A stretch of 64,000 nt of DNA from Lachnospiraceae bacterium (GCA_022652545.1 JALCRM010000002.1:248001-312000); one strand, 5' to 3'. Positions 7,658 through 16,996 are shown, counted from the stretch's first letter. Program-made: numbers and translations. Notes: generated from the letters alone by a model not told the origin.

Positions 7658-8683
7658 ATGGTTACGATCAAGGAAATTGCGGAAATGCTGGATTTAAGTC
7701 CCACTACCGTGGCGAATGTCATTCATAGAAAAACTTCCAAAGTTTCCAAAGCCAATGTTAAACGTGTTGAAGAGGCTTTGAAGGCTTATAATTACGTTCC
7801 GCGGTTTTCCCTGGACTGTCTTACCAAAGGCTCGACACGACTGATCGGTGTTTTTATTTATACGGATAAAAATTTCGGCCCTGGTATTTTCAGTGATCCC
7901 TTCTATGGCATGGTAATTGGTGTTCTGGAATATGCATTTCGCAAAGCCGGCTATTACATGCTGCTCTATGTGGAGGAAGACCCTGAACTGATTTTTCAGA
8001 CAGCACTGGGGTGGAATATTGCAGGTGCAATTGCTATTACCTTTTCAAATCGTGATTATTCAAAACTGAAAACACTGATGGGAAAACCTGTCGTTGGCAT
8101 AGACACGCATGACGGTGTGGAGATGGAAACGTATGATGTCTGCATCGATGATCTTGACGGAGGATATCAGGCTGTAGAATACATGCTTAGGCAGGGCATT
8201 GATAATATTCTTATGGTGGCTCAAAGCAAAAAGTGCTCAGATGCAGTGCGGTTGCGCGGATATCAGAAGGCTTTGCGCCGGCATAACATTCCGTATGACA
8301 AGAGTAAACTGTTTATCTTCGATGACAGAGATCCGAAAAAAACAGAGAAAATGAAAGTCTTGCTGCGGTATGCCGATAATAATGCCGGAATATTCTGCGT
8401 TTCAGACCGGCTGGCCATACAGGTAATGGAGACCTTCCAGAAATCCGGTTTTCAGATACCGAAAGACATTTCTGTCGTGGGGTACGATGATAACATTTAT
8501 GCGAGACTGTCATCGCCCAGACTGACTACGATTCATCAGGATGTGCAGGAAAAGGCAGAAGCAGCTGCCGAAATGCTGCTCAGGCTGATAAGCGGAGGAA
8601 CGCCGGAATACAGGCATGTTATGCTTCCTGTTAATCTCGTAACCAGGGACAGTGTAAAAATAATGACGATAGATGGAGAATAA
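7658..8683 (+). CDS. LacI-family transcriptional regulator of the ABC/GH13 cluster
   Basis: The 341-residue protein starts with a LacI DNA-binding domain (VTIKEIAEMLDLSPTTVANV), then carries a sugar-sensor domain with the usual late motif VVGYDDNIYARLSSPRLTTI. ATG 7658 gives the standard N-terminus; ATG 7646 is the alternative. The recognition helix (SPTTVANVIHRK) departs from the common TVSRV form, so its operator may be unusual. It has its own strong terminator and precedes the ABC transporter genes in the same direction. It is the natural candidate regulator for that operon. Confidence 0.92.
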   Translation: MVTIKEIAEMLDLSPTTVANVIHRKTSKVSKANVKRVEEALKAYNYVPRFSLDCLTKGSTRLIGVFIYTDKNFGPGIFSDPFYGMVIGVLEYAFRKAGYYMLLYVEEDPELIFQTALGWNIAGAIAITFSNRDYSKLKTLMGKPVVGIDTHDGVEMETYDVCIDDLDGGYQAVEYMLRQGIDNILMVAQSKKCSDAVRLRGYQKALRRHNIPYDKSKLFIFDDRDPKKTEKMKVLLRYADNNAGIFCVSDRLAIQVMETFQKSGFQIPKDISVVGYDDNIYARLSSPRLTTIHQDVQEKAEAAAEMLLRLISGGTPEYRHVMLPVNLVTRDSVKIMTIDGE

Positions 8684-8715
8684 ACAACACATTTTGTAGC
8701 ACTGAAGCTTATTGT

Positions 8716-8748
8716 TCCCCCGGATATTCTTCCGGGGGACTTTTTTTT
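8716..8748 (+). terminator. Rho-independent terminator of the LacI gene
   Basis: A 9-bp stem, TCCCCCGGA with TCCGGGGGA, has a 6-base loop and is followed by eight T residues. It separates the regulator from the ABC operon. Confidence 0.93.
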
Positions 8749-8873
8749 GTACTTCTGAATGTTTCACTGAAATTGGCAAAATGCACATAAATGTAAGGAT
8801 AAAATTGTATATAAAGATAGTGTTGCACAAAACCTATTGCCCGGAAGAACAGGCGTTGCTATTATGCACTCAA

Positions 8874-8922
8874 AGGTGTTACACAACACCTACAAATATT
8901 TGCAATATAATATGCAAATATT
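8874..8922. promoter_or_regulatory. Promoter with two adjacent palindromes before the ABC operon
   Basis: The 272-base gap before the lipoprotein gene holds two inverted repeats. The first is AGGTGTT-ACAC-AACACCT (8874-8891). The second is AATATTTGCA (8895-8904) with TGCAAATATT (8913-8922). A perfect TATAAT (8906-8911) lies in the loop of the second repeat. The first repeat covers the region where the -35 box should be, and no good -35 match is present. This looks like a promoter controlled by one or two dimeric regulators, probably the LacI protein encoded upstream. Confidence 0.65.
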
Positions 8923-8955
8923 AGACAAATTTATGACTCAATAAGGAGGAAAACT

Positions 8956-10257
8956 ATGAAAAAGGTTATTGCATTAACGCTGGCAGTATCGATGGCGGCG
9001 GCACTTGCTGCCTGCGGGCAGAGCGCGCCGACGGAATCTGCGCCGGCAGCAGTATCTTCTGCAACCTCCGCTGCAGCGGCATCATCGCAGCCTGCAACGG
9101 CGGCTGCCACAGCAGTGTCTGGTTCGACAGACGGCCGCACACCGGTCACCCTCTTCAGGGCGGATGATGGAAACGGCGCGGTGGAAGCCCTTATCAAAGG
9201 ATTTGAGGCATCGCAGGATAAATACAGTGTCAACTGGGTTGTAGCATCCAATGATACGGATCAGGTTCGCGACCAGTTGAATACCGCTTTTCTCGCAGGC
9301 AGCGGCGAGTATGATCTGGTCTGCATAGATACAGTGTGGGCAGGCGATATGGCAGCAGCCGGTTATCTGGAACCACTCGACTCCTATATGATGAGCGCCG
9401 GCAGAAAGGTGAGCGATTATAACAAAGGATCTCTGCAGTCCGGAACTTATAGTGCAAAAACCTACGGACTTCCACTTTTTCCTGATTTCGGTGTCCTGTA
9501 TTTTCGCAAGGATATCGTGTCGCAGGAAGACGCCGATAAGCTGATAGGCGGTAACTACAGCTGGGATGACCTGATTACGATGTCGGAGAAATATATGGGT
9601 CAGGGCGGTACGACCAGTGGTCTTAACTTCCAGGCCAATCAGTACGAAGGCCTGATCTGTAATGCCAACGAGTGGACAGCAAACTTTACCGATGTCCAGA
9701 ACGGACTTTCAGAAATGAAAAAGGCCGTTGATTCCAAGGCCACGCCGGAAGACATCCTCGTATATCAGGAAGATCAGTCTGCTACCGGCTTTTTGAACGG
9801 TGAAACTGTCTTTTCCCGCAACTGGCCTTATGTCTGGGGAAAACTGAACGATGAGTCTGTTGTAAAGAAAGACCAGGTGGATGTTGCACCGCTTCCCGGC
9901 GGTTCCTGCATCGGCGGATGGCTGATCGGAATGAATGCGAACAGTAAGAACAAGGAAGGTGCATGGGCTCTGCTGGATTATATCACTTCACTGGATGGAC
10001 AGGTCATTTTCAGCAGCACCGGAGGATATGTACCTGGATTCAATGAAGCACTGAACAACCCGGATGTATTGAAGGCTAATGAACTTCTTTCCAAACCCGG
10101 TTTTAAGAAGGCCTTGGAAAATACCATAGCAAGGCCGTCATCTGATGACTACAACAAGCTTTCCGATGCTCTGCAGATCTCCATACATAAATATCTTTCC
10201 GGTGAGAGTGACCTTGACACCTGTGTTTCCGAGGTGAATAAACTGCTTGGCAAGTAA
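8956..10257 (+). CDS. Sugar ABC transporter substrate-binding lipoprotein
   Basis: The 433-residue protein has a lipoprotein signal peptide ending in the lipobox LAAC (Cys about residue 20). A roughly 40-residue Ala/Ser/Thr-rich tether follows, then a family-1 extracellular solute-binding domain. It is preceded by AAGGAGG and followed by two permease genes and an alpha-1,6-glucosidase. It should capture an oligosaccharide outside the membrane and hand it to the permeases; isomalto-oligosaccharides are the best guess from the hydrolase. No ATPase gene is linked, so a shared MsmK-like ATPase elsewhere must energise it. Confidence 0.94.
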   Translation: MKKVIALTLAVSMAAALAACGQSAPTESAPAAVSSATSAAAASSQPATAAATAVSGSTDGRTPVTLFRADDGNGAVEALIKGFEASQDKYSVNWVVASNDTDQVRDQLNTAFLAGSGEYDLVCIDTVWAGDMAAAGYLEPLDSYMMSAGRKVSDYNKGSLQSGTYSAKTYGLPLFPDFGVLYFRKDIVSQEDADKLIGGNYSWDDLITMSEKYMGQGGTTSGLNFQANQYEGLICNANEWTANFTDVQNGLSEMKKAVDSKATPEDILVYQEDQSATGFLNGETVFSRNWPYVWGKLNDESVVKKDQVDVAPLPGGSCIGGWLIGMNANSKNKEGAWALLDYITSLDGQVIFSSTGGYVPGFNEALNNPDVLKANELLSKPGFKKALENTIARPSSDDYNKLSDALQISIHKYLSGESDLDTCVSEVNKLLGK

Positions 10258-10272
10258 TAGAGCATATTTCTG

Positions 10273-10333
10273 CAGGGCGCAACTCACAGAATGTTATGCC
10301 GCGCGGCGGCATCGCGTAATGAGCGGCGCCCTG
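10273..10333 (+). other. Intercistronic hairpin between binding-protein and permease genes
   Basis: An outer stem CAGGGCGC (10273-10280) with GCGCCCTG (10326-10333) encloses an inner 7-bp hairpin, ATGCCGC with GCGGCAT (10296-10312). No T-run follows. Such structures between a binding-protein gene and its permeases usually protect the upstream mRNA so that the binding protein is made in excess. Confidence 0.65.
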
Positions 10334-10359
10334 TGGATTTTGGAAGGAAGAGGTGTCTC

Positions 10360-11583
10360 ATGGTAAAGCGGATGACGTTTAAACAGTTCCTGTATATTGT
10401 GCCTTTGCTGGCGTTCATCGCAGTGTTTTCCATTTATCCGATCGTCACATCCTTTATGTATACATTTTTTGATTATCGTACCAACGACCAGCAGTATAAC
10501 AATTTTTATTTCAGCCAGAAACTCAATGTGAAACTTTTCCTGGAAGACTGTGATTATGTAAATTATTTCCTGGATGCAGACAAGACTTTGCTCAGCGTGA
10601 AAGACGCCGCGGCAGTTGATGCGATCGAGCAGAAAGTCACAGATGAAAAGGCAAAATATGCAGGCATGACCGGAACACCGACGCTCAGCAACGCACAATC
10701 ATCTGAGATCTCTGATTTTGTGAAATCCCTGCGTCAGGAAACCTTGGCAATATATGACCGGAATACGGGAATCGAATTTTACAACAAAGAGAATATGCCG
10801 CAGATTCTGGATGATATGGATGCCTGCATTATCGAATCCAACTTCATCGGGCTGAGAGGATATGCCGAATTATTCAGCGATACCCGTTTTTGGCTGGCAC
10901 TCGGACATACCGTGTATTTTACTGCAGTTTCTGTTCTCCTGGAATTTGTACTTGGCATGCTGCTTGCGCTGATCATGAATAAAGCAATGAAGGGGATCGG
11001 CTTGATCCGCACGGCGGCTCTGATCCCATGGGCTATACCCACAGCCGTGTCTGCCATGATCTGGAGTTATCTGTATGACGGAAGTTATGGTGTTGTAGCT
11101 AAGATATTTGCAGACATCGGGTTGATCAAAAGCCAGACGGCCATGCTGCTGACAGCAAATGGTGCAATGTCATCCGCTATACTGGCAGACGTATGGAAGA
11201 CGACTCCCTATATGGCTCTTCTTCTGTTAGGCGGTCTTCAGATCATAGACCGCGGTCTGTATGAAAGCGCGGCTATAGACGGTGCAGGACAGGTAAAGAT
11301 ATTCTTTAAAATAACCCTTCCTCTGATGAAATCCAGCATTCTTGTCGCTCTGCTGTTCCGTACACTGGATGCATTCCGCGTATATGACCTGATCGCCATC
11401 CTGACCGGCGGCGGTCCAGGAAACGGGACAGAAAGTCTTTCTGTTTATTCCTACAAGCTGATGTTTGGACAAAGCAATTTCGGATACGGTTCTGTAGTGG
11501 TGACAGGAATGTTTATCTGTGTCGCGATTATTGCCTTTATCTATGTTAAGGTACTCGGCGCTGAAGTTATGAGCAATGAGTGA
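10360..11583 (+). CDS. Sugar ABC transporter permease, MalF type, with enlarged extracellular loop
   Basis: The 407-residue permease begins with a membrane helix (QFLYIVPLLAFIAVFSIYPI). A hydrophilic segment of roughly 120 residues follows before the second helix near residue 180. Ordinary CUT1 permeases have about 290 residues, so this loop is an insertion comparable in position to the MalF P2 loop. The cytoplasmic EAA motif is ESAAIDGAGQVKIFFKITLP. ATG 10360 is chosen because GGAAGAGG lies just upstream; an in-frame start at 10291 would run through the hairpin. It works with the following permease. Confidence 0.93.
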   Translation: MVKRMTFKQFLYIVPLLAFIAVFSIYPIVTSFMYTFFDYRTNDQQYNNFYFSQKLNVKLFLEDCDYVNYFLDADKTLLSVKDAAAVDAIEQKVTDEKAKYAGMTGTPTLSNAQSSEISDFVKSLRQETLAIYDRNTGIEFYNKENMPQILDDMDACIIESNFIGLRGYAELFSDTRFWLALGHTVYFTAVSVLLEFVLGMLLALIMNKAMKGIGLIRTAALIPWAIPTAVSAMIWSYLYDGSYGVVAKIFADIGLIKSQTAMLLTANGAMSSAILADVWKTTPYMALLLLGGLQIIDRGLYESAAIDGAGQVKIFFKITLPLMKSSILVALLFRTLDAFRVYDLIAILTGGGPGNGTESLSVYSYKLMFGQSNFGYGSVVVTGMFICVAIIAFIYVKVLGAEVMSNE

Positions 11584-11597
11584 AATGAGGTGCAGAC

Positions 11598-12428
11598 GTG
11601 AATAAAAGCAAAGTGTTTCAGACTATTTCCTGGTTCTTTATCATCGTCTTCCTGGCTATCACCGTGTTCCCGTTTTTCTGGATTCTGATCAGTTCATTCA
11701 AACCGGAATCCGAGATCATGGGGGCGGGAAGTTATCGGATCATTGCAGCAGCGCCGACATTGGAGAACTACATTACGGTCATTTTCAAAAAGGGCATGGT
11801 ACGGGCCATCGGCAACAGCTTTGTGATATCGGCGCTTACCACATCCTATGTCATTGTTGTAGCATCCATGTCGGCATATATTATTTCACGGTTCCGCTTT
11901 TACGGAAAATCGATTTTGATGGGCCTGATCCTTGCGGTTTCAATGTTTCCGCAGATGATCGTCATTGGACCGACATTCAATATGTTTTATAATGCGCATC
12001 TGCTGAATTCGTATTGGGTATGTCTGGCTTATTCCACGATTACGCTTCCCAGCGCGGTATGGATCATGGTTACACACTTCAAGCAGGTACCCTTGGCATT
12101 GGAAGAATCTGCGAGAATCGATGGCTGCAGTGCATGGGAGGTCCTGTGGAAGATTATTTTCCCCATAGCTGTACCTGGTGTTTTCACGACCGCGATCATG
12201 GCGTTCATTGCTGCGTGGAATGAATATATGCTTTCCTGCACATTGAATATTGATGAGAAAATTCAAAGTGTCCCGGTCCGTCTGAGCTACCTGAAAGACG
12301 AATTCACGATCTTCTGGGGGCAGATCTCTGCAGCAGCCATCGTAGTTGTGATCCCGACTCTGATCATTGTACTGCTTTTCCAAAAGCAGATCGTATCCGG
12401 CATTGTCAATGGGGCGGTCAAAGAATAA
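11598..12428 (+). CDS. Sugar ABC transporter permease, MalG type
   Basis: This 276-residue protein has six predicted membrane helices and the EAA loop ALEESARIDGCSAWEVLWKI, the contact site for the ABC ATPase. The C-terminus (QKQIVSGIVNGAVKE) is the standard MalG-type ending. It starts with GTG 11598, with GAGGTG upstream, 14 bases after the partner permease. Together the two permeases form the CUT1 membrane channel of the cluster. Confidence 0.95.
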   Translation: MNKSKVFQTISWFFIIVFLAITVFPFFWILISSFKPESEIMGAGSYRIIAAAPTLENYITVIFKKGMVRAIGNSFVISALTTSYVIVVASMSAYIISRFRFYGKSILMGLILAVSMFPQMIVIGPTFNMFYNAHLLNSYWVCLAYSTITLPSAVWIMVTHFKQVPLALEESARIDGCSAWEVLWKIIFPIAVPGVFTTAIMAFIAAWNEYMLSCTLNIDEKIQSVPVRLSYLKDEFTIFWGQISAAAIVVVIPTLIIVLLFQKQIVSGIVNGAVKE

Positions 12429-12455
12429 GTATCCTTCCGAATGATGAGGTAAATT

Positions 12456-14126
12456 ATGATTGAAAAATGGTGGCAGAAAGCGGTTGTGTATCAGATTTAT
12501 CCGCGCAGCTTTATGGACTCCGACGGTGACGGTATCGGTGACCTGAACGGCATTGTCATGAAACTGGATTACCTGCAGGAACTGGGGATCGATGTCATCT
12601 GGCTGTCTCCTTGCTATAAGTCCCCCAATGCGGACAACGGCTACGACATATCCGATTACAGGGATATCATGGAAGAATTCGGCACGCTGAATGATTTCTG
12701 GCAGCTGCTGGAAGAAGCGCATAAACGCAATATCCGGATCCTGATGGACCTGGTCGTCAATCATACTTCGGATGAACATCCGTGGTTTATCGAGAGCCGG
12801 AAATCCAGGGACAGTAAATTCAGGGATTATTACATCTGGCGTGATGCTGTGGATGGCCATGAACCGAACAACTGGACATCCTTCTTCTCCGGATCTGCCT
12901 GGAAGTGGGATGAGGAGACAAAACAGTATTATCTTCATCTTTTCGTGGACAAGCAGCCGGATCTGAATTGGGAAAATCCGTCGGTGCGTTCGGAAGTTTG
13001 GAATATCATGCGGTACTGGCTGGATAAGGGTGTGGATGGTTTCCGGCTGGATGTCTGCAACCTTTATTCTAAAACACCCGGACTCCCTGACGGGAAAGTG
13101 ACGAAAGGTGTTATCGGCAGGGAATATTTTCAGGACGGGCCTAAGATACATGATTATTTTCATGAAATGTATGACAAGGTCATCAGCCGTTATCCGGAGA
13201 TGATGACGGTCGGCGAAGCATCCGGCGTCGCAGTGAATGAAGCAAAAAAATACGCCGGCTTCGATACACATGAAATGAATATGGTATTTCAGTTTGAGCA
13301 TACGACGCTGGACCAGAACAACGGCGACCGCTGGGATATCCGCAAGCCGCGGCTGACGGAATTCAAACGTGTTCTTTCCAAGTGGCAGACGGAACTGGAC
13401 GGAGTGGCGTGGAACAGTCTGTATCTTGCAAATCATGACCAGCCGCGCAGCGTTTCAAGATTTGGAAATGACGGAAAATACCGCAGGGAAAGCGCCAAGA
13501 TGCTGTATACCATGCTCCTGACGATGCAGGGAACACCGTATATCTACCAGGGTGAAGAGATCGGCATGACCAATGTAAAATTCCCGTCCATAGACTGCTA
13601 TAACGATGTTGAGATTCATAACATCTGGCAGAAACGTGTTGTCGAAGGCGGTGCTGATCCTGAAGAATTCATGAAGGTCATACAGTACAGGGGACGTGAC
13701 AATGCACGTACGCCCATGCAGTGGGATGATACGGAGAACGCGGGCTTCAGTACCGGGAAACCCTGGCTTTCCGTAAATCCGAATTACCGGGAGATCAATG
13801 CGGAAGCAGATCGAAAGTCGCCGGATTCTGTTTTTAATTACATGAAGGAATTGATCCGGTTCCGGCACGAAACACCGGCGGCCGTATTCGGACATTTTGA
13901 GGAGATCTGTCCCGAAAGCGAAACACTTTATGTCTATCAGCGTACGTACGGTGATGACCGTCTTCTGGTGGTGCTGAACTTCACGGATCAGCCGCAGGAA
14001 TTCAGTCTTGCGGATGCTGCGGATTTTTCAGCAGCGGAAGTTGCCATATCCAATTACAAAAAGCCGATCGGGACAGAAAAGGGCTGCCTGCAGCCGTATG
14101 AAGCAACGGTGTTTTATCTGCGCTGA
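12456..14126 (+). CDS. GH13 oligo-1,6-glucosidase-type alpha-glucosidase
   Basis: The 556-residue cytosolic enzyme has the GH13_31 organisation. The nucleophile is D199 in GFRLDV, the acid/base E254 in VGEASGV and the transition-state stabiliser D328 in NHDQPR. LMDLVVNHTSDEH is conserved region I. In this subfamily a Val right after the nucleophile is associated with alpha-1,6 rather than alpha-1,4 specificity, and Val200 is present. It lies 27 bases after the second permease gene. It most likely hydrolyses imported isomaltose or short isomalto-oligosaccharides to glucose. No signal peptide is seen. Confidence 0.95.
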   Translation: MIEKWWQKAVVYQIYPRSFMDSDGDGIGDLNGIVMKLDYLQELGIDVIWLSPCYKSPNADNGYDISDYRDIMEEFGTLNDFWQLLEEAHKRNIRILMDLVVNHTSDEHPWFIESRKSRDSKFRDYYIWRDAVDGHEPNNWTSFFSGSAWKWDEETKQYYLHLFVDKQPDLNWENPSVRSEVWNIMRYWLDKGVDGFRLDVCNLYSKTPGLPDGKVTKGVIGREYFQDGPKIHDYFHEMYDKVISRYPEMMTVGEASGVAVNEAKKYAGFDTHEMNMVFQFEHTTLDQNNGDRWDIRKPRLTEFKRVLSKWQTELDGVAWNSLYLANHDQPRSVSRFGNDGKYRRESAKMLYTMLLTMQGTPYIYQGEEIGMTNVKFPSIDCYNDVEIHNIWQKRVVEGGADPEEFMKVIQYRGRDNARTPMQWDDTENAGFSTGKPWLSVNPNYREINAEADRKSPDSVFNYMKELIRFRHETPAAVFGHFEEICPESETLYVYQRTYGDDRLLVVLNFTDQPQEFSLADAADFSAAEVAISNYKKPIGTEKGCLQPYEATVFYLR

Positions 14127-14180
14127 TACAATGACCGCATAATAGTCCGGACAAAGAGAGCCGGAATAGGAGAACATAAG

Positions 14181-14570
14181 ATGCCCGATATCACACAATA
14201 TGAACGCGGGATGCAGCACATCGGTATTCCCTGCCGCGACATTGAAGTAACCGCAGCGTTTTACGCACGGCTCGGTTTTCAGCAGAAATACCGTACGCCG
14301 GAAAACGGACCGGCAGTCTGTTTTCTGCAGCTGGGCAATCTGACGATCGAAACTTATGAAGTGGAGAGTACAGCAGACAGAGCCGGAGCCATAGACCACT
14401 TATGCATTGATGTCAGTGATATCGATGCCGTATTTGAGGCGGCGAAAGAAATGGGACTTAAGCTTTGTGACGAGCAGGTCAACGCTCTTCCGTTCTGGAA
14501 GAACGGGGTCCGTTTCTTTACAGTGACGGGGCCGGATATGGAACGCATCGAATTCTGTCAGATCATGTGA
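14181..14570 (+). CDS. VOC-family (glyoxalase/bleomycin-resistance fold) protein
   Basis: The 129-residue protein has the paired beta-alpha-beta-beta-beta modules of the vicinal oxygen chelate fold. MQHIGIPCRDIEVTAAFYARLGF opens the first module and IDHLCIDVSDIDAVFEAA the second. A His in each module and a late Glu (MERIEFCQ) could bind a metal. TAGGAG precedes the ATG. It follows the GH13 gene and precedes an aldo/keto reductase and KDPG aldolase, so it may be a sugar epimerase or isomerase. The specific reaction cannot be assigned. Confidence 0.85.
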   Translation: MPDITQYERGMQHIGIPCRDIEVTAAFYARLGFQQKYRTPENGPAVCFLQLGNLTIETYEVESTADRAGAIDHLCIDVSDIDAVFEAAKEMGLKLCDEQVNALPFWKNGVRFFTVTGPDMERIEFCQIM

Positions 14571-14604
14571 CGCAGGATATACTGCGGAAAGGCTGGAACG
14601 AAAG

Positions 14605-15588
14605 ATGATATACAAACAGGTACCGAAGATCAGTGAAAAGATATCTGCATTGGGAGTAGGCTGCTGGAACATGGGCGGCGACTGGGACACATCGAATGAA
14701 AACAATGCGATAACGGTCATCCGCAAGGCAATCGACGAGGGAATCAATTTCTTTGACGTAGCGCCGGTATACGGATGGGGCGTGTCGGAAAAAGTGCTCG
14801 GCAAAGCACTGAAGGAAGGCGGTCTGCGTGACAAAGTACTGATCGCGAGCAAGGCGGGCCTTATCTGGAATGAAAAACATGAGACACGCAACGACCTTTC
14901 CAGAGAAAGCCTGCTGCAGGAGATCGATGACAGTCTTCGCAGGCTTCAGACAGATCATATCGACATTTATCAGATGCACTGGCCGGATCATAACGTGCCG
15001 CTGGAGGAAACCGCGGATGCACTGAATATTTTGCTGAAAAACGGAAAGATCCGCTACGTGGGCCTGAGTAATTATTCGCAGAAAGATATGGAAACCATGA
15101 TGACGATGACCCACGTGGACTGCCAGCAGGGTCTTTATAACATGTTGGAACGCAATGCTTCTTCTTATCATGGAATACCGCTGGAATACCGTACCGAAAA
15201 AGAGGTATTCCCGAATGTCAGAAAATACGGGCAGGCATATCTGCCGTTCAGCCCGCTCTTCCAGGGTCTCCTCGCTGGCAAGTTCCTTGATGGAGGAAAG
15301 ATATCTGCACACGATGTGCGCTCCGCAAATCCCAAGCTTTCCGGCCGGCAGTTCCCGTTCTACCGTGATGTTGCCTGCAGGATCCGTGATTTTTCCGCGG
15401 AGATCGGGCATCCGATGAACGAAGTCGCGCTCAACTGGCTGCGTCAGAAGCCGGAGGTGACATCGATCATTGCCGGCGCATCCACGCTGGAACAGCTGGA
15501 GATGAACATCCGTGCCTTCCGTTGGAGTATCAGTGCGGATGAGATGAAAAAACTGGATGAGATTATTGCACCATGTGAAAACATGTAA
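14605..15588 (+). CDS. Aldo/keto reductase
   Basis: The 327-residue protein is an NADPH-dependent (alpha/beta)8 barrel. The catalytic Tyr is in the INFFDVAPVYGWGVSEKVLG segment (DxxxxYG motif), the active-site Lys in VLIASKAGL and the His in IYQMHWPD. The C-terminal ASTLEQLEMN stretch resembles the cofactor phosphate-binding loop. It resembles the sugar-dehydrogenase branch (L-fucose or D-threo-aldose type). It sits 34 bases after the VOC gene and 15 bases before the aldolase, and probably acts on a sugar or sugar acid entering the KDG route. Confidence 0.92.
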   Translation: MIYKQVPKISEKISALGVGCWNMGGDWDTSNENNAITVIRKAIDEGINFFDVAPVYGWGVSEKVLGKALKEGGLRDKVLIASKAGLIWNEKHETRNDLSRESLLQEIDDSLRRLQTDHIDIYQMHWPDHNVPLEETADALNILLKNGKIRYVGLSNYSQKDMETMMTMTHVDCQQGLYNMLERNASSYHGIPLEYRTEKEVFPNVRKYGQAYLPFSPLFQGLLAGKFLDGGKISAHDVRSANPKLSGRQFPFYRDVACRIRDFSAEIGHPMNEVALNWLRQKPEVTSIIAGASTLEQLEMNIRAFRWSISADEMKKLDEIIAPCENM

Positions 15589-15603
15589 TTGAAAGGCAAT
15601 ACT

Positions 15604-16257
15604 ATGAGAATGCCGAAAAAACCTGTTCTGGAGGAGATTGGAAAAAGAAAACTGGTCCCGGTGGTGAAACTGGACCGTGCGGAGGATACGCGTCCTCTGT
15701 GCGAAACCCTGACGGAGGGCGGACTGCCGTGTGCCGAGATCACATTCCGTACCGAAGCGGCTGAGGAATCGATCCGGATCGCAGTAAATCAGTACCCGGA
15801 CATGCTCGTCGGAGCAGGCACAGTCACGAATGTCGAACAGGCTGAAAGAGCGGTACAGGCCGGTGCGAAATTTCTTGTATCGCCCGGATTTTCCGAAAAG
15901 GTCGCCGAATATGCGGCAGCGGAAAACATCCTGCTGCTGCCGGGGATCTGTACTCCGTCGGAGATTATGAAGGCACTGGAATACAACATGTCTGTCGTAA
16001 AGTTTTACCCCGCGGAGCAGTTTGGCGGGATCCGGACCATAAAGGCCCTGACTGCACCGTTTCCTGCGATTCGCTTCTTGCCGACCGGCGGGATCTATGC
16101 AGGGAATATACAGGATTATCTGCAGATCCCGCAGGTCCTTGCCTGCGGGGGCAGTTGGATGGTCGCAAGCGATCTTATCAGAAACGGAAATTACGATGAA
16201 ATCCTGCGCCTTACCAGAGAAGCGGTGAAGGCGGTAGATGCCTGCAGGAAGGGATGA
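15604..16257 (+). CDS. KDPG/KHG aldolase (2-keto-3-deoxy-6-phosphogluconate aldolase family)
   Basis: The 217-residue class I aldolase has the Schiff-base Lys at K133 (SVVKFYPAEQFGG) and the general base E45 (AEITFRT), the same positions as in the characterised E. coli enzyme. It cleaves KDPG to pyruvate and glyceraldehyde 3-phosphate. I prefer the ATG at 15604, with AAAGG seven bases upstream, over a TTG at 15589. It is followed at once by the remains of a KDG kinase gene, which should supply its substrate. Loss of that kinase would leave this enzyme without a local feed. Confidence 0.94.
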   Translation: MRMPKKPVLEEIGKRKLVPVVKLDRAEDTRPLCETLTEGGLPCAEITFRTEAAEESIRIAVNQYPDMLVGAGTVTNVEQAERAVQAGAKFLVSPGFSEKVAEYAAAENILLLPGICTPSEIMKALEYNMSVVKFYPAEQFGGIRTIKALTAPFPAIRFLPTGGIYAGNIQDYLQIPQVLACGGSWMVASDLIRNGNYDEILRLTREAVKAVDACRKG

Positions 16258-16261
16258 GGAT

Positions 16262-16874
16262 ATGCCGGAATCAGTAAAAAAGGTTGTGACATTCGGAGAA
16301 ATAATGCTGCGGCTGGCTCCAAACGGGTATTATCGCTTCTTTCAAAATGATCAGATGCAGGCCACATTCGGAGGTGGCGAAGCTAATGTCGCCGTTTCAC
16401 TGGCAAATTTTGGGATTCATTCAAGTTATGTTACAAAGCTTCCGGAACATGCGATCGGACAGGCAGCAGTTGATTCACTCCGCAGCTTCGGTGTGGATGT
16501 ATCCGGAATCATACGGGGCGGAGACCGCGTCGGTATTTATTATCTGGAAAAAGGCGCGTCACAGAGGGGGAGTGTGTGTATCTATGACAGGGCTCATTCA
16601 CAACGACTGGTCGGCAATGCTGTATGACGGTCGGGACTGCTGCTTTTCAAAGGCATACAGTCTGCACATCGTTGACAGGGTAGGCGGAGGAGATTCCTTC
16701 GGGGCCGGGCTTATTTATGCGCTGCTGAATCAGTATCCAGCGCAGAAGGCTGTTGATTTTGCAGTCGCAGCTTCCGCGCTGAAGCATTCCATCGAAGGAG
16801 ATTTCAACCGCGTGTCCGTTGCGGAAGTGGAAAAACTGGCAGAGGGAGGGGGCTCCGGAAGAGTGCAGCGCTGA
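16262..16874 (+). pseudogene. kdgK: KDG kinase (PfkB family) with internal deletion and frameshift
   Basis: The first 122 codons encode a normal ribokinase-fold N-terminus: [13 protein letters not shown], then [16 protein letters not shown], up to YDRAHS near 16600. The next reading then goes out of frame and stops at 16627. In another frame, from about 16600, the family C-terminus appears: [11 protein letters not shown], then [19 protein letters not shown] with the catalytic Asp, to the stop at 16874. About 130 residues of the middle domain expected for a 340-residue kinase are absent. The break is therefore a deletion of roughly 400 bases that is not a multiple of three. The protein cannot be functional. 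Confidence 0.88.
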
Positions 16875-16996
16875 TATGCTATTGACTTCTCACCGGCCTT
16901 CAGGTTAATATACGATAAATATTAAAACAGAAATCGCATATGAGCAGTTCCGTCGGCATCTTGTACAGTCCTATGGGTGTCCGATGATACAGGTAA

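Noticed and set aside
11940-13436. Long minus-strand open frame opposite the permease and GH13 genes
   Set aside because: It spans two well-supported plus-strand genes and shows no recognisable protein features.
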